The notes: generated from the letters alone by a model not told the origin. Shown: positions 36,401 through 51,400, counted from the first letter of the stretch. The stretch is 64,000 nt of DNA from Sipunculus nudus (GCA_026874595.1 CM049320.1:2141501-2205500); one strand, 5' to 3'. Program-made: numbers and translations.

Positions 36401-39400
36401 CCAGTGTCTTGTGCCCTCTGTGACCGCATCTTGTGTACTCTGTGCAAGTATCTTGTGTACTCTGCGCCAGTTTCCTGTGTACTCTGTGCAAGTATCTTGT
36501 GTACTCTGAGCCAGTATCTTGTGTACTCTGTGCTAGAGTATTGTTTACTCTGTGCAAGTATCTTGTGTGCTCTGTGCAAGTACCTTGTGTACTCAGTGTC
36601 ACATATCTTGAGAACTCTGTGCAAGTATCTTACATGTACTCTGTGCCAGTATCTTGTGTACTTTGTGCAAGTATCTTGTGTACTCTGTGCCAGTATCTAG
36701 TATACTCTGTGCCAGTGTCTTGTGTACTCTGTGCCAGTGTCTCGAATACACTGTGTCAGTATCATGTGTACTCTGAGCAAGTATATTGTTTACTCTGAGC
36801 CAGTATCTTGTGTACTCTGTGCCAGAGTTTTGTGTACTTTGTGCAAGTATCTTGTGAACTCTGTGCCACTATCTTATGTCCTCTGTGCCGGAATTTTGTA
36901 TCCTCTGTGCAAGTATCTTGTGTACTCTGTGCCAATGTCTTGTATACTCTATGCCAGTATCTTTCATGTACTCTGTGCCAGTATCCTGTGTACTCTGAGC
37001 CAGTATCTTGTGTACTCTGTGCCTGTATCTTGTGTCCTCTGTGCCAGTATCTTGTGTACCCTGTGCCAGTGTCTTGTGTACTCTGTGCCAGTGTCTTGTG
37101 CCCTCTGTGACCGCATCTTGTGTACTCTGTGCAAGTATCTTGTGTACTCTGCGCTAGTTTTTTGTGTACTCTGTGCAAGTATCTTGTGTACTCTGAGACA
37201 GTATCTTGTGTACTCTGTACTAGAGTATTGTGTACTCTGTGCAAGTATCTTGTGTGCTCTGTGCAAGTACCTTGTGTACGCAGTGTCACATATCTTGTGA
37301 ACTCTGTGCAAGTATCTTACATGTACTCTGTGCCAGTATCTTGTGTACTCTGTGCCAGTATCTTGTGTACTGTGCCAGTATCTTGTGTACTCTGTGCCAG
37401 AGTTTTGTGTACTTTGTGCAAGTATCTTGTGAACTCTGTGCCACTATCTTTTGTCCTCTGTGCCAGTATTTTGTATCCTCTGTTCAAGTATCTTGTGTAC
37501 TCTGTGCCAGAGTTTTGTGTACTTTGTGCAAGTATCTTGTGAACTCTGTGCCACTATCTTTTGTCCTCTGTGCCAGTATTTTGTATCCTCTGTTCAAGTA
37601 TCTTGTGTACTCTGTGCCAATGTCTTGTAAACTCTATGCCAGTATCTTACATGTACTCTGTGCCAGTATCCTGTGTACTCTGAGCCAGTATCTTGTGTAC
37701 TCTGTGCCTGTATCTTGTGTCCTCTGTGCCAGTATCTTGTGTACCCTGTGCCAGTGTCTTGTGTACTCTGTGCCAGTGTCTTGTGCCCTCTGTGACTGCA
37801 TCTTGTGTACTCTGTGCAAGTATCTTGTGTACACTGCGCCAGTTTCCTGTGTACTCTGAGCAAGTATCTCGTGTACTCTGAGCCAGTATCTTGTGTACTC
37901 TGTACTAGAGTATTGTGTACTCTGTGCAAGTATCTTGTGTGCTCTGTGCAAGTACCTTGTGTACTCAGTGTCACATATCTTGTGAACTCTGTGCAAGTAT
38001 CTTACATGTACTCTGTGCCAGTATCTTGTGTACTCTGTGCAAGTATCTTGTGTACTCTGTGCCAGTATCTTGTGTACTCTGTGCCAGTATCTAGTATCCT
38101 CTGTGCAAGTATCTTGTGTACTCTGTGCCAATGTCTTGTAAACTCTATGACAGTATCCTACATGTACTCTGTGCCAGTATCCTGTGTACTCTGAACCAGT
38201 ATCTTGTGTACTCTGTGCCTGTATCTTGTGTCCTCTGTGCAAGTATCTTGTGTACCCTGTGCCAGTGTCTTGTGTACTCTGTGCCAGTGTCTTGTGCCCT
38301 CTGTGACCGCATCTTGTGTACTCTGTGCAAGTATCTTGTGTACTCTGCACCAGTTTCCTGTGTACTCTGTGCAAGTATCTTGTGTACTCTGAGCCAGTAT
38401 CTTGTGTACTCTGTGCTAGAGTATTGTGTACTCTGTGCAAGTATCTTGTGTGCTCTGTGCAAGTATCTTGTGTACTCTGTGTCAGTATCTTGTGAACTCT
38501 GTGCAAGTATCTTGTGCACATTGTGCCAGTATCTTGTGTACTATGAGCAAGTATATTGTGTACTCTGAGCCAGTATCTTGTGTACTCTGTGCCAGAGTAT
38601 TGTGTTCTCTCTGCAAGTTTCTTGTGTACTCTGTGCCAGTACCTTGTGTACTTTGTGCAAGTATCTTGTGTACTCTATTCCAGTATCTTGTGTACTCTAT
38701 TCCAGTTTCTTGTGTACTCTGTGGCAGTATATTGTGTACTCTGTGGCAGTATATTGTGTACACTATGCCAGTATCTTGTGTACACTATGCCTGTGTCTTG
38801 TGTACTCTATATTAGGGTGTTAAGCACTCCTTGCCAGTGTATTTTATACTCTGTGCAAGTATTTACATGTATTCATTATAATTTGTTTTTTTTTCAGCGC
38901 CACCTGCTGGCAGTAACAGAAGACCATGACACAGGACAACATGATCTCCCATATAAAGATTATGAGGTAAGTCAGTAATATCAGAACTTAAACTCTTGGT
39001 ACGTGAGAAAATCTACAAAGCGTAGATTTGTAATAACACTTATTTAACAACTGTGGATGTTAACAACTCAGCTCTCAAGATTATATCTCAAGTATGCTAC
39101 AGCACTGACTATCTGGTGTTGTATAAGTTAGTGCACACTTGATTTTGTTCTGGTTTTCACAGAGCCTTGTATGGCTTTAATTATTTGAATGTGAGAAATA
39201 ATTTCTCTTCATCCTAAAGTTGTGTATGATTTACTTTGTATACTGAGATATTTTATTTGTTATTACAGAGCCTTGATTAATATGATCATGAAATAATGAT
39301 ATTCTACACTGTGGTTAACTTTAATTTTGCTGGGGCTACATTTTCACGATAATCACCTTTTCAGTGTTTAATAAATTTTCAATACCGGTATTCATGATCC

Positions 39401-42400
39401 TTCTTTGTGGTAGCCGTCACACGTTATAACAATTATTCTATGAAATGTTCAGTATGCACTCAGAATGTAAACATCACTTCTTACATGAATGAAAAAGGTG
39501 AATGGAATGAGTTCAAATTCTTGTTCATCATTTGCAAGTAATATAAAAGATATTTGTTATAATGTTAATTGATTTATGTCTTTGACTGATGGTGATGGAT
39601 GACATAAAAGATCTATTATTACTTCTGACATAGACCAGTCACCTTTAAACTTTGACAAATTAGGCATGAATATTATTCACCTGTGCAGATAGAATGTCCT
39701 ATGCAGTTAGGGTTTATTTTCATGATAATTTCAATTATAATTAATATATAATTATATATAATATAATATAATATTATAATATATTATAATATTATAATAT
39801 GAAATCATTATAATAATATATGATAATATATGTAAAATTCAGAACCCTCAAAAATATAATACCACTTCAGAATGATCTCTTCAAGGTGTGTTATATTTAG
39901 CTATCATTTATTCATATGTTTTTACAGAGCCTTGATTATGATCACTGCCAGAATGTTGTGTATGAATCAATGCTGGACAAACTTACAAAGGACAAGGTAA
40001 GAAGCATCAGTATAATAATCTAAGAGGAACATAATTTTAATCACATCATTTTCTTATGAGTGTGTATTAAGTAATATTTCAGTTTCCTTGATGTGTTTCA
40101 AATTGTTGCTGTGGGAATCTTTTTTTTTTTACTAAAAAACGTTTTTTTTTTCAGACATGTATACTGATAATGATTATATATGGGCAATATGCAAAATATA
40201 GGTAAGACATGCCAGATGTTTTGTTGAATGGGTTTTTTTTCAGACATGTATACTGATAATGATTATATATGGGCAATATGCAAAATATAGGTAAGACATG
40301 CCAGATGTTTTGTTGAATGGGTTTTTTTCAGACATGTATACTGATAATGATTATATATGGGCAATATGCAAAATATAGGTAAGACATGCCAGATGTTTTG
40401 TTGAATGGGTTTTTTTCAGACATGTATACTGATAATGATTATATATGGGCAATATGCAAAATATAGGTAAGACATGCCAGATGTTTTGTTGAATGGGTTT
40501 TTTTAATTTCACAATTATGATTTAAAAGGAATTTTAAGTTTGAAATGTACGTGAGCAAGGAGTATTTTTTAAATTTTCATAAATGATAGTCTGCCCATTT
40601 AATAGAAATGATAAAGAAATAAAAGACTCTTTTTGGAGCATGTTTTCAGAAATCTGTATGGCAAAAATGGCATATTTTTTATATTCAGTGGCCGTGAAAA
40701 TAAAATGAAAGTTAAATAATTAAATTAACCATTTTGCTTTAATCTTTACAAAACTCAACCAGTAATAACAAACCAAAATAGTGAGGCAGGTTTATTTTAA
40801 GGGGCCCAATCACCTATCTTACCTTTATAAACTAAAGGTAATCCTTTGGAGCTTTTATAAAAATAGGCCAGGAAATGTGGTCTCATTGCACACACAGGCT
40901 GCTTGCTTTGTTTATATCTATTTGTTTATAATATGTTTTAATAAATTCAAAAACAAATTCAACAAGGGCATCTGGCGTCAAGTCAGATAACCCAGAGCTT
41001 TGCCAACAGTGTTTTGCACAAGTGACCTTTATACCTTTGCATAATATGCAACCTACCACCTTAGGTTACATGTTTTTCCTGTTTGTCTACATTTGCTGTG
41101 TTTACAAACATCTTGTTGATAAACAAGTTCATACATACTTCACGGAGGCATTATAAGAACTATTCATATCCAGAATAACCCTGAGATCATTAATATATAC
41201 ACAGATGAAGCATATAAATTCTTTTTTAAAAAGTAGGTGAATAGGCACTTTTAAAAGCAGCAATATCAGGAGGATGTGATAATAAGTGGATGGCCAGTGA
41301 TGTCCATGTATTAGAATGACCAGTTAGTCCAGTATGAGTGCCTACAAGCTTGTCTATTAGAATGACCAGTTAGTCCAGTATGAGTGCCTACAAGCTTGTC
41401 TATTAGAATGACCAGTTAGTCCAGTATGAGTGCCTACAAGCTTGTCTATTAGAATGACCAGTTAGTCAGTTAGAATGCCCACAGGCTTGTCTGATTAAGA
41501 ATGAGTCTTCATACAGGGACTTTGTTGTAGTGATCTTTCCTTTTGTTGTAGTGGTTTTATCACAAGCTGGAGCTGATGCGATGGCTGCTGACGTTTGTAA
41601 TCGGTTTCCTTACTGCCATGGTAAGTATTGTTCATAGTCCTATACTTACTTGCGCTCCTCGTGCAGCTGTTGTACACTGCAGTCCTCCCAGATCTCCCTG
41701 GCTATAACTGCTACGTTGTATGACAAGGTTCTCTAGGTCTTACCACCAGGGCCAGCACAGAGCAAAGAATTGTGAACAGACAAATAAGAGGATGGTATTG
41801 CAGTGTGCATCCAGCTCCAAATTTTACACATGCGACACCCGCTGTCATAGGCATGACTTGATTCTGTGCCAGACCAACCAGAGCAAGTGTCCTAGTGTAC
41901 TTATCTGATGATCAGATGCCATTAACAAAGCCATCATCTTCAGTAAAACATTGTTTCACAGGGTGACCACCAGGTGGTACTAATGATCAATTATGACATG
42001 TAAATATGTTGTATTGTGCTCTGTCAGTATTTGTATTTGTATTATCTATATCAAGTATTCAAGTATATTACTGTCAAATAATGTTGAATTTCTGCACCAG
42101 GTGGCTCTGTTCATTGATGCCATTGTCAAGCTGCTGTTTCAGTGGAAATATGGGACTGTGGAAAACTGTATCCTTTACATTTGGTCACATCTGCCTTAAT
42201 TCAATTTTGCTCTCATCAGTCTTAGTCATAATACAAACTATGGTATAAGATTGATTATTCACCTCTTTTGTAATTTACACGATTCAGTGAGGTTTCATTT
42301 TTGCAGTCTCCATGTCAACAAGTATATAAGACAGTATCAGATATTTGCAACTTGATTTGGCCAAACAGCCAATGATGCTTTTCTGCAGGAACACATGTTT

Positions 42401-45400
42401 ATGTAGTTATGAGATCTCTGCAGTGGAAAGTGCAGTTGCATACCTGGAGTTCTTTTTTCACTCACCAGGTGGCAGTTTGGCAAAGGTCTGCGGGCTCTGA
42501 CTGTCTTTTTGGTGGTCATGAAATGGGGAAAAGCCTTAAAAATATTTGTATCACTTTACATTTAAAAGAATAATGTTAAAAGTAGGCTATACATGCTCTG
42601 GTAGGAATATAGCTTGTAGTTTGTTGTTGTAACTGATATCAATGATAACACACCAGTTAAATTCTGCTCCCTCTGTTGTAACTGATATCAATGATAACAC
42701 ACCAGTTAAATTCTGCTCCCTCTGTTGTAACTGATATCAATGATAACACACCAGTTAAATTTTGCTCCCTCTGTTGTAACTGATATCAATGATAACACAC
42801 CAGTTAAATTCTGCTCCCTCTGTTGTAACTGATATCAATGATAACACACCAGTTAAATTCTGCTCCCTCTGTTGTAACTGATATCAATGATAACACACCA
42901 GTTAAATTCTGCTCCCTTTGTTGTAACTGATCTCAATGATAACACACCAGTTAAATTCTGCTCCCTCTGTTGCCCATCATTCAGATTCAACTGAATGACC
43001 TCGAATAGGACTAACATGATCTTGACCTACTAACATGACCTTGACCTATGTGTAAGATATATACAGATGTTCCAGCAAGGGGTGTTTGGTCATCCCGCTG
43101 CTCGTCATGGTGGCATTCAACTCGTCGTTCGTGTTCCTGGCATCCTGCCTCACTGTCTTAGAGGTGAGTCGTTATTTTATTTTTACTTATGATTTATGTG
43201 CTCTTCATGCCTGAAGGTCTCTTTTTCAGGGGCTGGGACTCAAAAGTGTCCTGAAAACAGACATGTACACAGATTCAAGAAGTCATACAGAGCCGATCTC
43301 AAGTCAATTAGAGAAAAAGTTTCAAGTCAATATAGACCACTGTATGAACACAGTTGACAGAGTAAGGCAACAACAATTGGACTACTACCAGATGTGACTT
43401 TGTATCAGGAGTTAAATAATAGGAATATGTGAGAATTAACATTAAATTACACATGATAATTATAAAGTGCTTTTAATAAAGACTGACTGACTGACTGAAG
43501 ATAATTAAGCCCTTCAAGCACTCCAGTTGGAAGTGTCTTAGACCCATTCCCTCGGTGCTCCCTAGCTAGGCATAGAATCTATATAGGAGTGGCAGACAAT
43601 TAAAGATTAAGACAACTTTACTGAAATCACATTCTGATCTGGACTAGATTTCCACAAGACTCAAACTCTAAGAAGAGAGACTTACACTGAAACATTGAGG
43701 ATTTCAAAACTCAGAAGTGCTTTGAACTTTTACCAGCACTCAAACCATCCAGGTTTGAACTCAGCTCTACCACTGTTATAAACATAGAGCACTGGTGTAT
43801 AATAATCACACTAAGCTCGTTAACTGATGGAATGGAAAATAATATAGAAATGCCATTTTTGAATATACAAATGTAATTCTGAATTATTGAAGAGTGATTT
43901 TTTTCACCATCTTCATGGTGGATTTGGTATCTCAGGTGGAGGCAGAGAGCTGGGACTAGAGGAGGTATTGTTATACAGCAGCATTGTCTCCATGAAGAAC
44001 AAAGTTTGAAAACGTAGTTTATCAAGCATTTTCAGCTGAAAGGATACAACTCAGACTTACCTGACAATAAGATAACACAATAATATAAGGGCCACCTGTC
44101 TTGGAAATCACAAAAATAAATAGATTTCTGATTAGTTAAAAATGCACTAAATTATCTGTTAGATAAAATTTGCGTATAATGAATTTAATTAAAAATTACG
44201 TTGCAGCCAGTTGCAGCCGGGTCAGGAATTCCAGAGATCAAGTGTTATCTGAACGGTGTCCGTGTCCCTGGGGTTGTTAAAATACGAACGTTAGTGGCCA
44301 AGGCAGTCGGGGTGCTGTTCTCTGTAGCTGGAGGTAAAATTATCACCAATATATTTATTTACGTGTGACTTTCAATCAGTGCATAATGTAATTTGTAAAA
44401 ATTATGACATTAAAATATGACAATAATATCATGTAACTTGTAATAATTATGCCATGTAGTTTGTATTGGTTACACTGTGTTATTTTTAAAAAAATCTACA
44501 ACACTAGTGATATTTAGTGATGACATTTGACTTGTATTCACAGTTAAACTATATAATAATTATTGTGTAAATCTTACACAGCACAAATCTTAAACAGCAC
44601 AACACTGATAATGTTTCTCTAATAGATTGTGTTGATAATATAATAAATTCCATCAGGAAAAAATTTCTGTTAGAGTGTGCTAATTGTAATATATATGTCA
44701 GACAGTTTATAGTGGTTTCTCCTTGTAACTTGTAATTGCAAACCTTGTAATGAATATGATACCAGACCTGTAATAATAACAACCTTTGATATGTAATAAT
44801 TACATCATGTACATTGTAAGGTTGATGTCATGTTGTATAAACATCAGACAATATAACATAATTAAATTTATTATTATGCCCATATAGCTTGTACTAATAA
44901 TTCATAAGGAAAACAATAAGCATGAGTCTCTTTTAGTTTGCATTTAAAAATAACTTTCTTTGTATATGCATCAAACAGAATTAACAATTTACAGATTGAT
45001 TTGGAAAATACCTAAATTGGAAATCTGATTATTTTTTCAGGTTTATTCGTTGGTAAGGAAGGCCCCATGATACACAGTGGAGCAATTATAGGGTCACAGG
45101 TCCCAGAGGTATGTATGTCTGTCTTTAAGCTGTCTAGTTGTCTGTCTGTCTCTCTTTCTGTACAAAAGTTCCAGAGCTATAATTGTCAAGTATAGATATT
45201 CAAGTGTGTTTACTCATTACATGTTATTTTCCTATGTAGACTGTCAGTAACATTTAATCTAGGCCTTATAAAACCTGCATGTTGAACTTACAGTGATGTC
45301 AGTCAAACCACAAGGCTCAGTGTAATTATACCTCATACTATAGTTTCTGTATCACTGAATAAAAAAAATCTATATATTTTTATTTTTCCATTTATGTTTC

Positions 45401-48400
45401 ACAATTGCTCAGACATGTCAGTTTATATCAGTATATTGTAAACCATAGTTCATGCATGTCTCTCTCTTTCTCGCTCTCTCTCTCTCTCCTGCTCCCTCTC
45501 CCGATCTTGATCTCTCTCTCTGATATTACTGTTATAAATCATTTTGACTTTTGTCTGAACACATTTTGTAATTCAGTTCCAGTGTCCTGACAGTAAACGA
45601 CTGAAGATAAACTATCCTTTCTTCAGAACAGACAGGTAAAGTCAGTTATACATAAAAAAATATACATTAAATATATTATCTGTTAAATTTATGAATAATT
45701 TATTTACTAGAAATGCAAATTGAGATGGTTATATCTAGGTCATGAAAATCTGTCTTGTGGAGGATAAGTAAGAAATACTTTGAAGTTTTTATTTTATTAC
45801 TTTTATTAACAAATGTGGCTGTACGTGAATATTCTCAGTTCATATTCATGATTGCATCTTCCTATTTTGATTAAATGTTTTTAGTTAGTAATTTTAAATT
45901 ACCTTTACTGCTCAGATACATTTTAGAATTCAGACAGTATATTTTCATTACAGGTATCATCTTGTTACCTTTTTATTATATCTTAATCAAAACTTCAACA
46001 GAAACTACAGAGATGGTGTGCTTATAGTTAAGGACAATCTTTAGAACTTGAGATTAATATGTAATATGTTTGACTTTAGGAAGTCAAACTGTACGAAAGA
46101 GTTCTTACAGTCAATATCAAGGGGTCTGGAGTGACATTCTTTGCAGGAATGGCTTATTTATGACACTTAGAGATAAAAGAATAGTTCAGAAAGTGAAAAA
46201 TCTAGAATTGAGTGCTGAAACCAATTAAGACCAGTCCAGTAGAAATTATTATTCTTTTGGTGCTTTTTCCTATGCAGGGATAAGAGAGACTTTGTGTCTG
46301 GAGGAGCAGCAGCGGGCGTAGCAGGTGAGGCTCTGGTCACATGACTTTTATCCCTTTTACACACAAAATGGTTTAAAACATTTCGGGCGACACATATTGA
46401 TCAAATCAGTTTCAAATCAAAGTGTGCCTTCTCATGGGAATCCAGCACCAGAACATTTCACGTGTGGAACAATGTAAGATCATGCTGACACCAGCATTCA
46501 TGCACTGTGACCCAGCTGTTGGATCAAACTATTTTGAATGCAAATTGCCTATTTACATTCCCATTGGAAAAAGTTTTAAACCACCTTCTGAGCTGGCTTC
46601 AAACCATTTAGCTAAAACAAACTGAAAATGCTTTTGACTGCTGAGATTGTTTAATTTCAATTCAAAATGGTTTGAAACTGTTCTGCATTTTCTGTGTGAA
46701 AGGGTTATACATTAAATTTAACTTTAATAACATCTGTAAAACAGTAAAAGCCTCGGCTTTAGAAAATTGTACTAGTAAATTATGACAAAAAACTTTATTC
46801 CTTTAAAGTTGACATTCTTAGGGCAAAACATTTATGGATGTCTGTCTCCTTTTGTAACATGCTTATACCTAAATGCTGTGAGGCCAAAGAACCTTTTCTA
46901 ATCAGGTCCAATTACCATGTGGACACCATGTCTGTGCCTGGTCCAATTTAAATAAATAATAATACTGTTTACTTTATCAGTGATTATGCTAAATATTTGT
47001 AAAATCTAACAACAAAGCTTTTTATGCTGACTGAGATTATTGCCCTCACCCAACCAGAGATACCCAAACCATATATTTTTATTTCAACTCTCATTTGCCG
47101 TATTCAACTGGTACTTTTTTTAGAAGTAAAATTAAGCTCTGCCTTCCTGCGCAGTAGCTAAGAAGTAGTACTCAGGAATGGACCAGTTGAATGAAGAAAA
47201 AATTAGTTAGTTAAAAAAAATGGATGTCTATGACTGTAAGAACCTCATATGTCTACAAACCCAGGGAGTTTGTGCAACACAAGCTACTAACCAGCTGAAT
47301 ATAAGATGTGTAGAATTGGTACAATGTGCGAAATAAAATTGACTGGTCAAATACGCCTTTTGATACAGGGTTGATACTTGAGACTGTGCTGTTCATCATG
47401 CCCTGTGATGTAATCCTTCCATAGTTTGTATGTATATCAGCTACTAGCAAAAGGCACTGTCACACCAAGTAATATACCTCTTAGGTTGCTATGACATAAT
47501 ATCAGACACCAACATTTTTTACAAAAAAATCACGTCTCCTGCAGCAGGTGAGAGTGGAAGGTGGTGGGTCTCAGCTATCACTGGACCTTAAAAAGTGCAA
47601 TACTGCATTGTTATTTTTATTTCAGCGGCTTTTGGTGCTCCTATTGGTGGTGTGTTGTTCAGCTTAGAAGAAGGATCGTCATTCTGGAACCAGAAGTTAA
47701 CATGGAGGACAGTGAGTGACAGTAGAGCTCATACCTCTGCCAAAGCAAAACAGTCTTAATGGATCCACATGTGATTAAGATTTGCACAAAAATTTAATGT
47801 GGTCCTCCCAGGCCAATTTCAGGTCTCTCCACAAGATTTTATGGAAATTGGAGTCATAGTTGTGTGTAAACAGTCAAACTAAATGACAGTTGAAAAACAT
47901 AACCTCCATGCCAGAATTTAAAAAAAATTCTACAGGATGATATTTCTAATGTTTGTTTTTAGATATTGGGACTGCTCAGAACATTTAAGATATCATAGCT
48001 TATACAAAAATAGAATGCTCACCTGAGAGATCAAATGATACCAACAAATAAGTGTTATATGTTTAATGATCTATTTTAAAATGAAGTTTCAATAAATACA
48101 TTTTTATTGTTACATTTTAAACATTTATTTCATTTACAGGATGTGGACATGGTTCGGGTTTATGTAGAATAAAATTTTGTATTATTTCTTTCAGTTTTTT
48201 TGCTCAATGGCAGCGACCTTCTCACTAAACTTTTTCCTTTCTGGTATCAATACGGGGGAATGGGGATATTTCTACCTGCCTGGACTTATCAACTTTGGAG
48301 TATTTAAGGTAACATTTTGGAATGGTTATGGTATGGTGTGGATTAATAAAGCTTTAGAGTATGTATGGCACATTTTGTATGTATTTTTGGATTATTTTAT

Positions 48401-51400
48401 ATTATATGCTTTAATCTTTATATAAACCACTAAACACAGAGATTATAATATTTTTTTTAAATATCTTGGAGTATTATCTTTAATATGTTAAACTCAGGTC
48501 TTTCTTAAATCTCTCAAAAAATAGATATTTTTTATATGTTGCATACAAAGACAATCTTTGATGTAATTATGAACAACATCTGACCAGTTTTAAAAAAGCT
48601 CATTTTGACTCTGGTTGAATGTCGTAGTTAAACTACTGTAGTAGTTAATGATGTTCCCCAGTTTGCTTCAGATTGCCCTGCAAAGAATCCAATGACATGA
48701 AAGTAAAAAAACCCTGAACAATGTAGTTGTCCTGGTTTTTTCCATTAAGAGAAAATTCAGGAACTTTGATTTGCTTTGATAAAAATTTGTTAGACTGTTC
48801 TATCTTGCCTGAAGTCCTTGGCCTTTTAGCGTGATAATAACTTCAAATAAGTATCCTTGAATTCTGAAAATTCACCAGGTAAAAGTCAGGAAATTTTGTT
48901 TCATGAATTCTTTCCTGATTAAGCATATCAAATGTTCATTTTATCTCTCATTCCATGTCTGTCTATAGGTCTTTGTCTCTTGTTCTCTTGGTCTCTCTCT
49001 GTCCCAGTATATATCTCTGTCTCTCTGTCTCTCTCACTCTCAAAAATGCATGTGAGCACTCTTTCTCTCATGCTCTATTTAGTGAACCTGTGAGCTTATG
49101 TGATGGTGTGGTGTCATCTGTGGTTCCTCTTCTGCCATCTGTTGTCTGTACATTAACCCATACTATCTAGAAAACAACAGGAGTTGGCATCACAAGATTT
49201 TATGCAAAAAATTAAACACCTACAAAAACTATCAAATATGGCTTATTTTTTTGGCTATCTTTAATGACTTAGATTTTTCAAGAAAAAACTAAAAAAAACC
49301 TTTGAAATCTTCTTCTCTGAAACTGTCCAGGCAAATTGTTCAATATTTCACAGAAATTATCCCTGAAACAATCTCTCTCAAGATTGTTCAAGTGGTTCCA
49401 ATTCGGTGATTTTTAGCTAAACTAAGTCATTTGGCAAAATAAGCACACTAAAATTACAATCTCAGAAACGGCAGGAGCTGTCATCACCAAATTTTATGCA
49501 AATGTTGGTCACATGAGTCATACTTGAAATTGAAGTATTGGTGGGGCCACCTAAATCAATCTTTTTTTATGGGGGTCAAGCATTGTAGCCAAAGTCTTTC
49601 AGTATGTGTAAAAGATTTACCAACGGGCCAAGATTGTGTCTGAATCTATAAATAGTTTGGCAGACTGCCAACTGTTTCAGATTTGGCAACAGGCCAAGAG
49701 TTCAGATCAAGAGTTCACCCAGTGCAGTAGCTGCACCTTGTGTTAGTTCTTTATCACTTGGGGAGGAACTGCCTCCCACAGCTGAGCTTGGTCAGCCAAG
49801 TGCACCTGACTCAAGAGGAGTTTGATGTATTGGCCTGAAATTTTTGCTTGTCCATTCATCTTTAATGGCTTCCTTATCCACAAGACTGGTGTTGCCACCG
49901 ACAATGATTTTTGCATGGTGTATGTCCCTGCTTATTTCTGAGGAGTGATAAGACATATCAGCCTGAAATTGTGCATGTCCTACATCTCTGATAGTTTGTT
50001 GTATACAAGACTTGTGTAGCCACTTACAATTGTTTTTGGGTTGTTCACATCCATGCCAGTATTTTAGAAGTGATGTTTGTGTAATTGGTGCTTGTATACT
50101 CGGGTTGACGTTTGTGTAATTGGTGCTTGTACACGGGTTTAAAATGTTAAGTACTTGCAATGTAGATGTACCTGTCACACATGTACTTGAAAAGTAATTA
50201 AGTACTTTTCAAATAATGGTCAAGCATGTTATCATGGAAGCATTATACCTGATGTATGTCCCATTGCACAGGTTTGCATTAGGCCTGTAGGCTTTGTTCT
50301 CTCTCTCTGTCTCACAACCTCTCACATTATATACATGAGTATGTACTCTTTCCACTTTCAAGTACCCAGATAGCAATGTAATCCATAACAGGAATATTTC
50401 AACTGCACATCTGAAAAAAAATAGATAACAGGACTGATGCTCTGTTCTGTAGTATGAAGAAAAGAAATTTGCCCCAGTCATGTTAAAGTCACCTATTCAT
50501 CAACCGTTTCTGTAGAATTAATGTTGTACCTGTCTTTCTCTGTGTACATGTTAATGAACTGTAGGTGATTCCTGTTAAGGTGGTTGATTGCATATATATG
50601 TGTGGAAGGTAGAAGGTCACAATTTCCAAAATGCCATTGCAGAGCTCTGGTTTGCAGAGCTCTGGTTTGGATTATTTTGGCGAGTACCTCACATGTTAAA
50701 AACAAGTGGATATAAACAAAATGAATGACCTGTGGGCAGTGGGATTATAATTTTCTGGCTTATTTTTCCAAAAGGTTCAAGGGATTGTCTCCAGTTAAAA
50801 GATGTCAAATATCAGTATACACATTTAATAATAACTGCAGATTACAAATACTACTGTTGACAGAATCTATAATGATAACCTCACATCTCTTTATATCGTA
50901 AAATATGATTTTAACACTCTGTCAGGTAATAGTATTTATACTCTCATCTTTCAGTGTGACTCCGAGCAGGGTCGCTGTCACTTGTGGACAGCATATGATC
51001 TTCTCATCTTCCTGGTAATGGGTTTCTTTGGTGGCCTCTTGGGGGCGCTGTTCAACTGCATAAATACGGCCCTGACCAAGTGGAGAATGAAACATGTCCA
51101 CACCAAGCATAAAGGATTCAGGTACACACAACCACACCAATTATAAAGGATTCAGGTACACACAACCACACCAAGCATAAAGGATTCAGGTACACACAAC
51201 CACACCAAGCATAAGAATTCAGGTACACACAACCACACCAAGCATAAAGGATTCAGGTACACACAACCACACCAAGCATAAAGGATTCAGGTACACACAA
51301 CCACACCAAGCATAAAGGATTCAGGGACACACAACCACACCAAGCATAAAGGATTCAGGTACACACAACCACACCAAGCATAAAGGATTCAGGTACACAC

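Larger units (their letters stand above)
43164..46277. other. CLCN6 introns 6-9
   Basis: Between exons 7, 8 and 9, non-coding sequence with a (TC)n tract at about 45455-45525. A CTGACTGACTGACTGA motif at 43483 follows an AATAAAG, resembling a retroelement tail, but no element body could be defined. Confidence 0.4.

Noticed and set aside
37634-38521. Long minus-strand open frame of 295 codons (and similar ones across 35023-38978 on both strands)
   Set aside because: Entirely within the 22-bp minisatellite; the peptide is a 22-residue periodic artefact with all frames open.
43067-43163. Exon 6 of CLCN6 starting after ATACAG at 43066
   Set aside because: Wrong phase for the exon 5 donor and it would delete residues aligned with vertebrate ClC-6; the U12 acceptor at 43056 fits.
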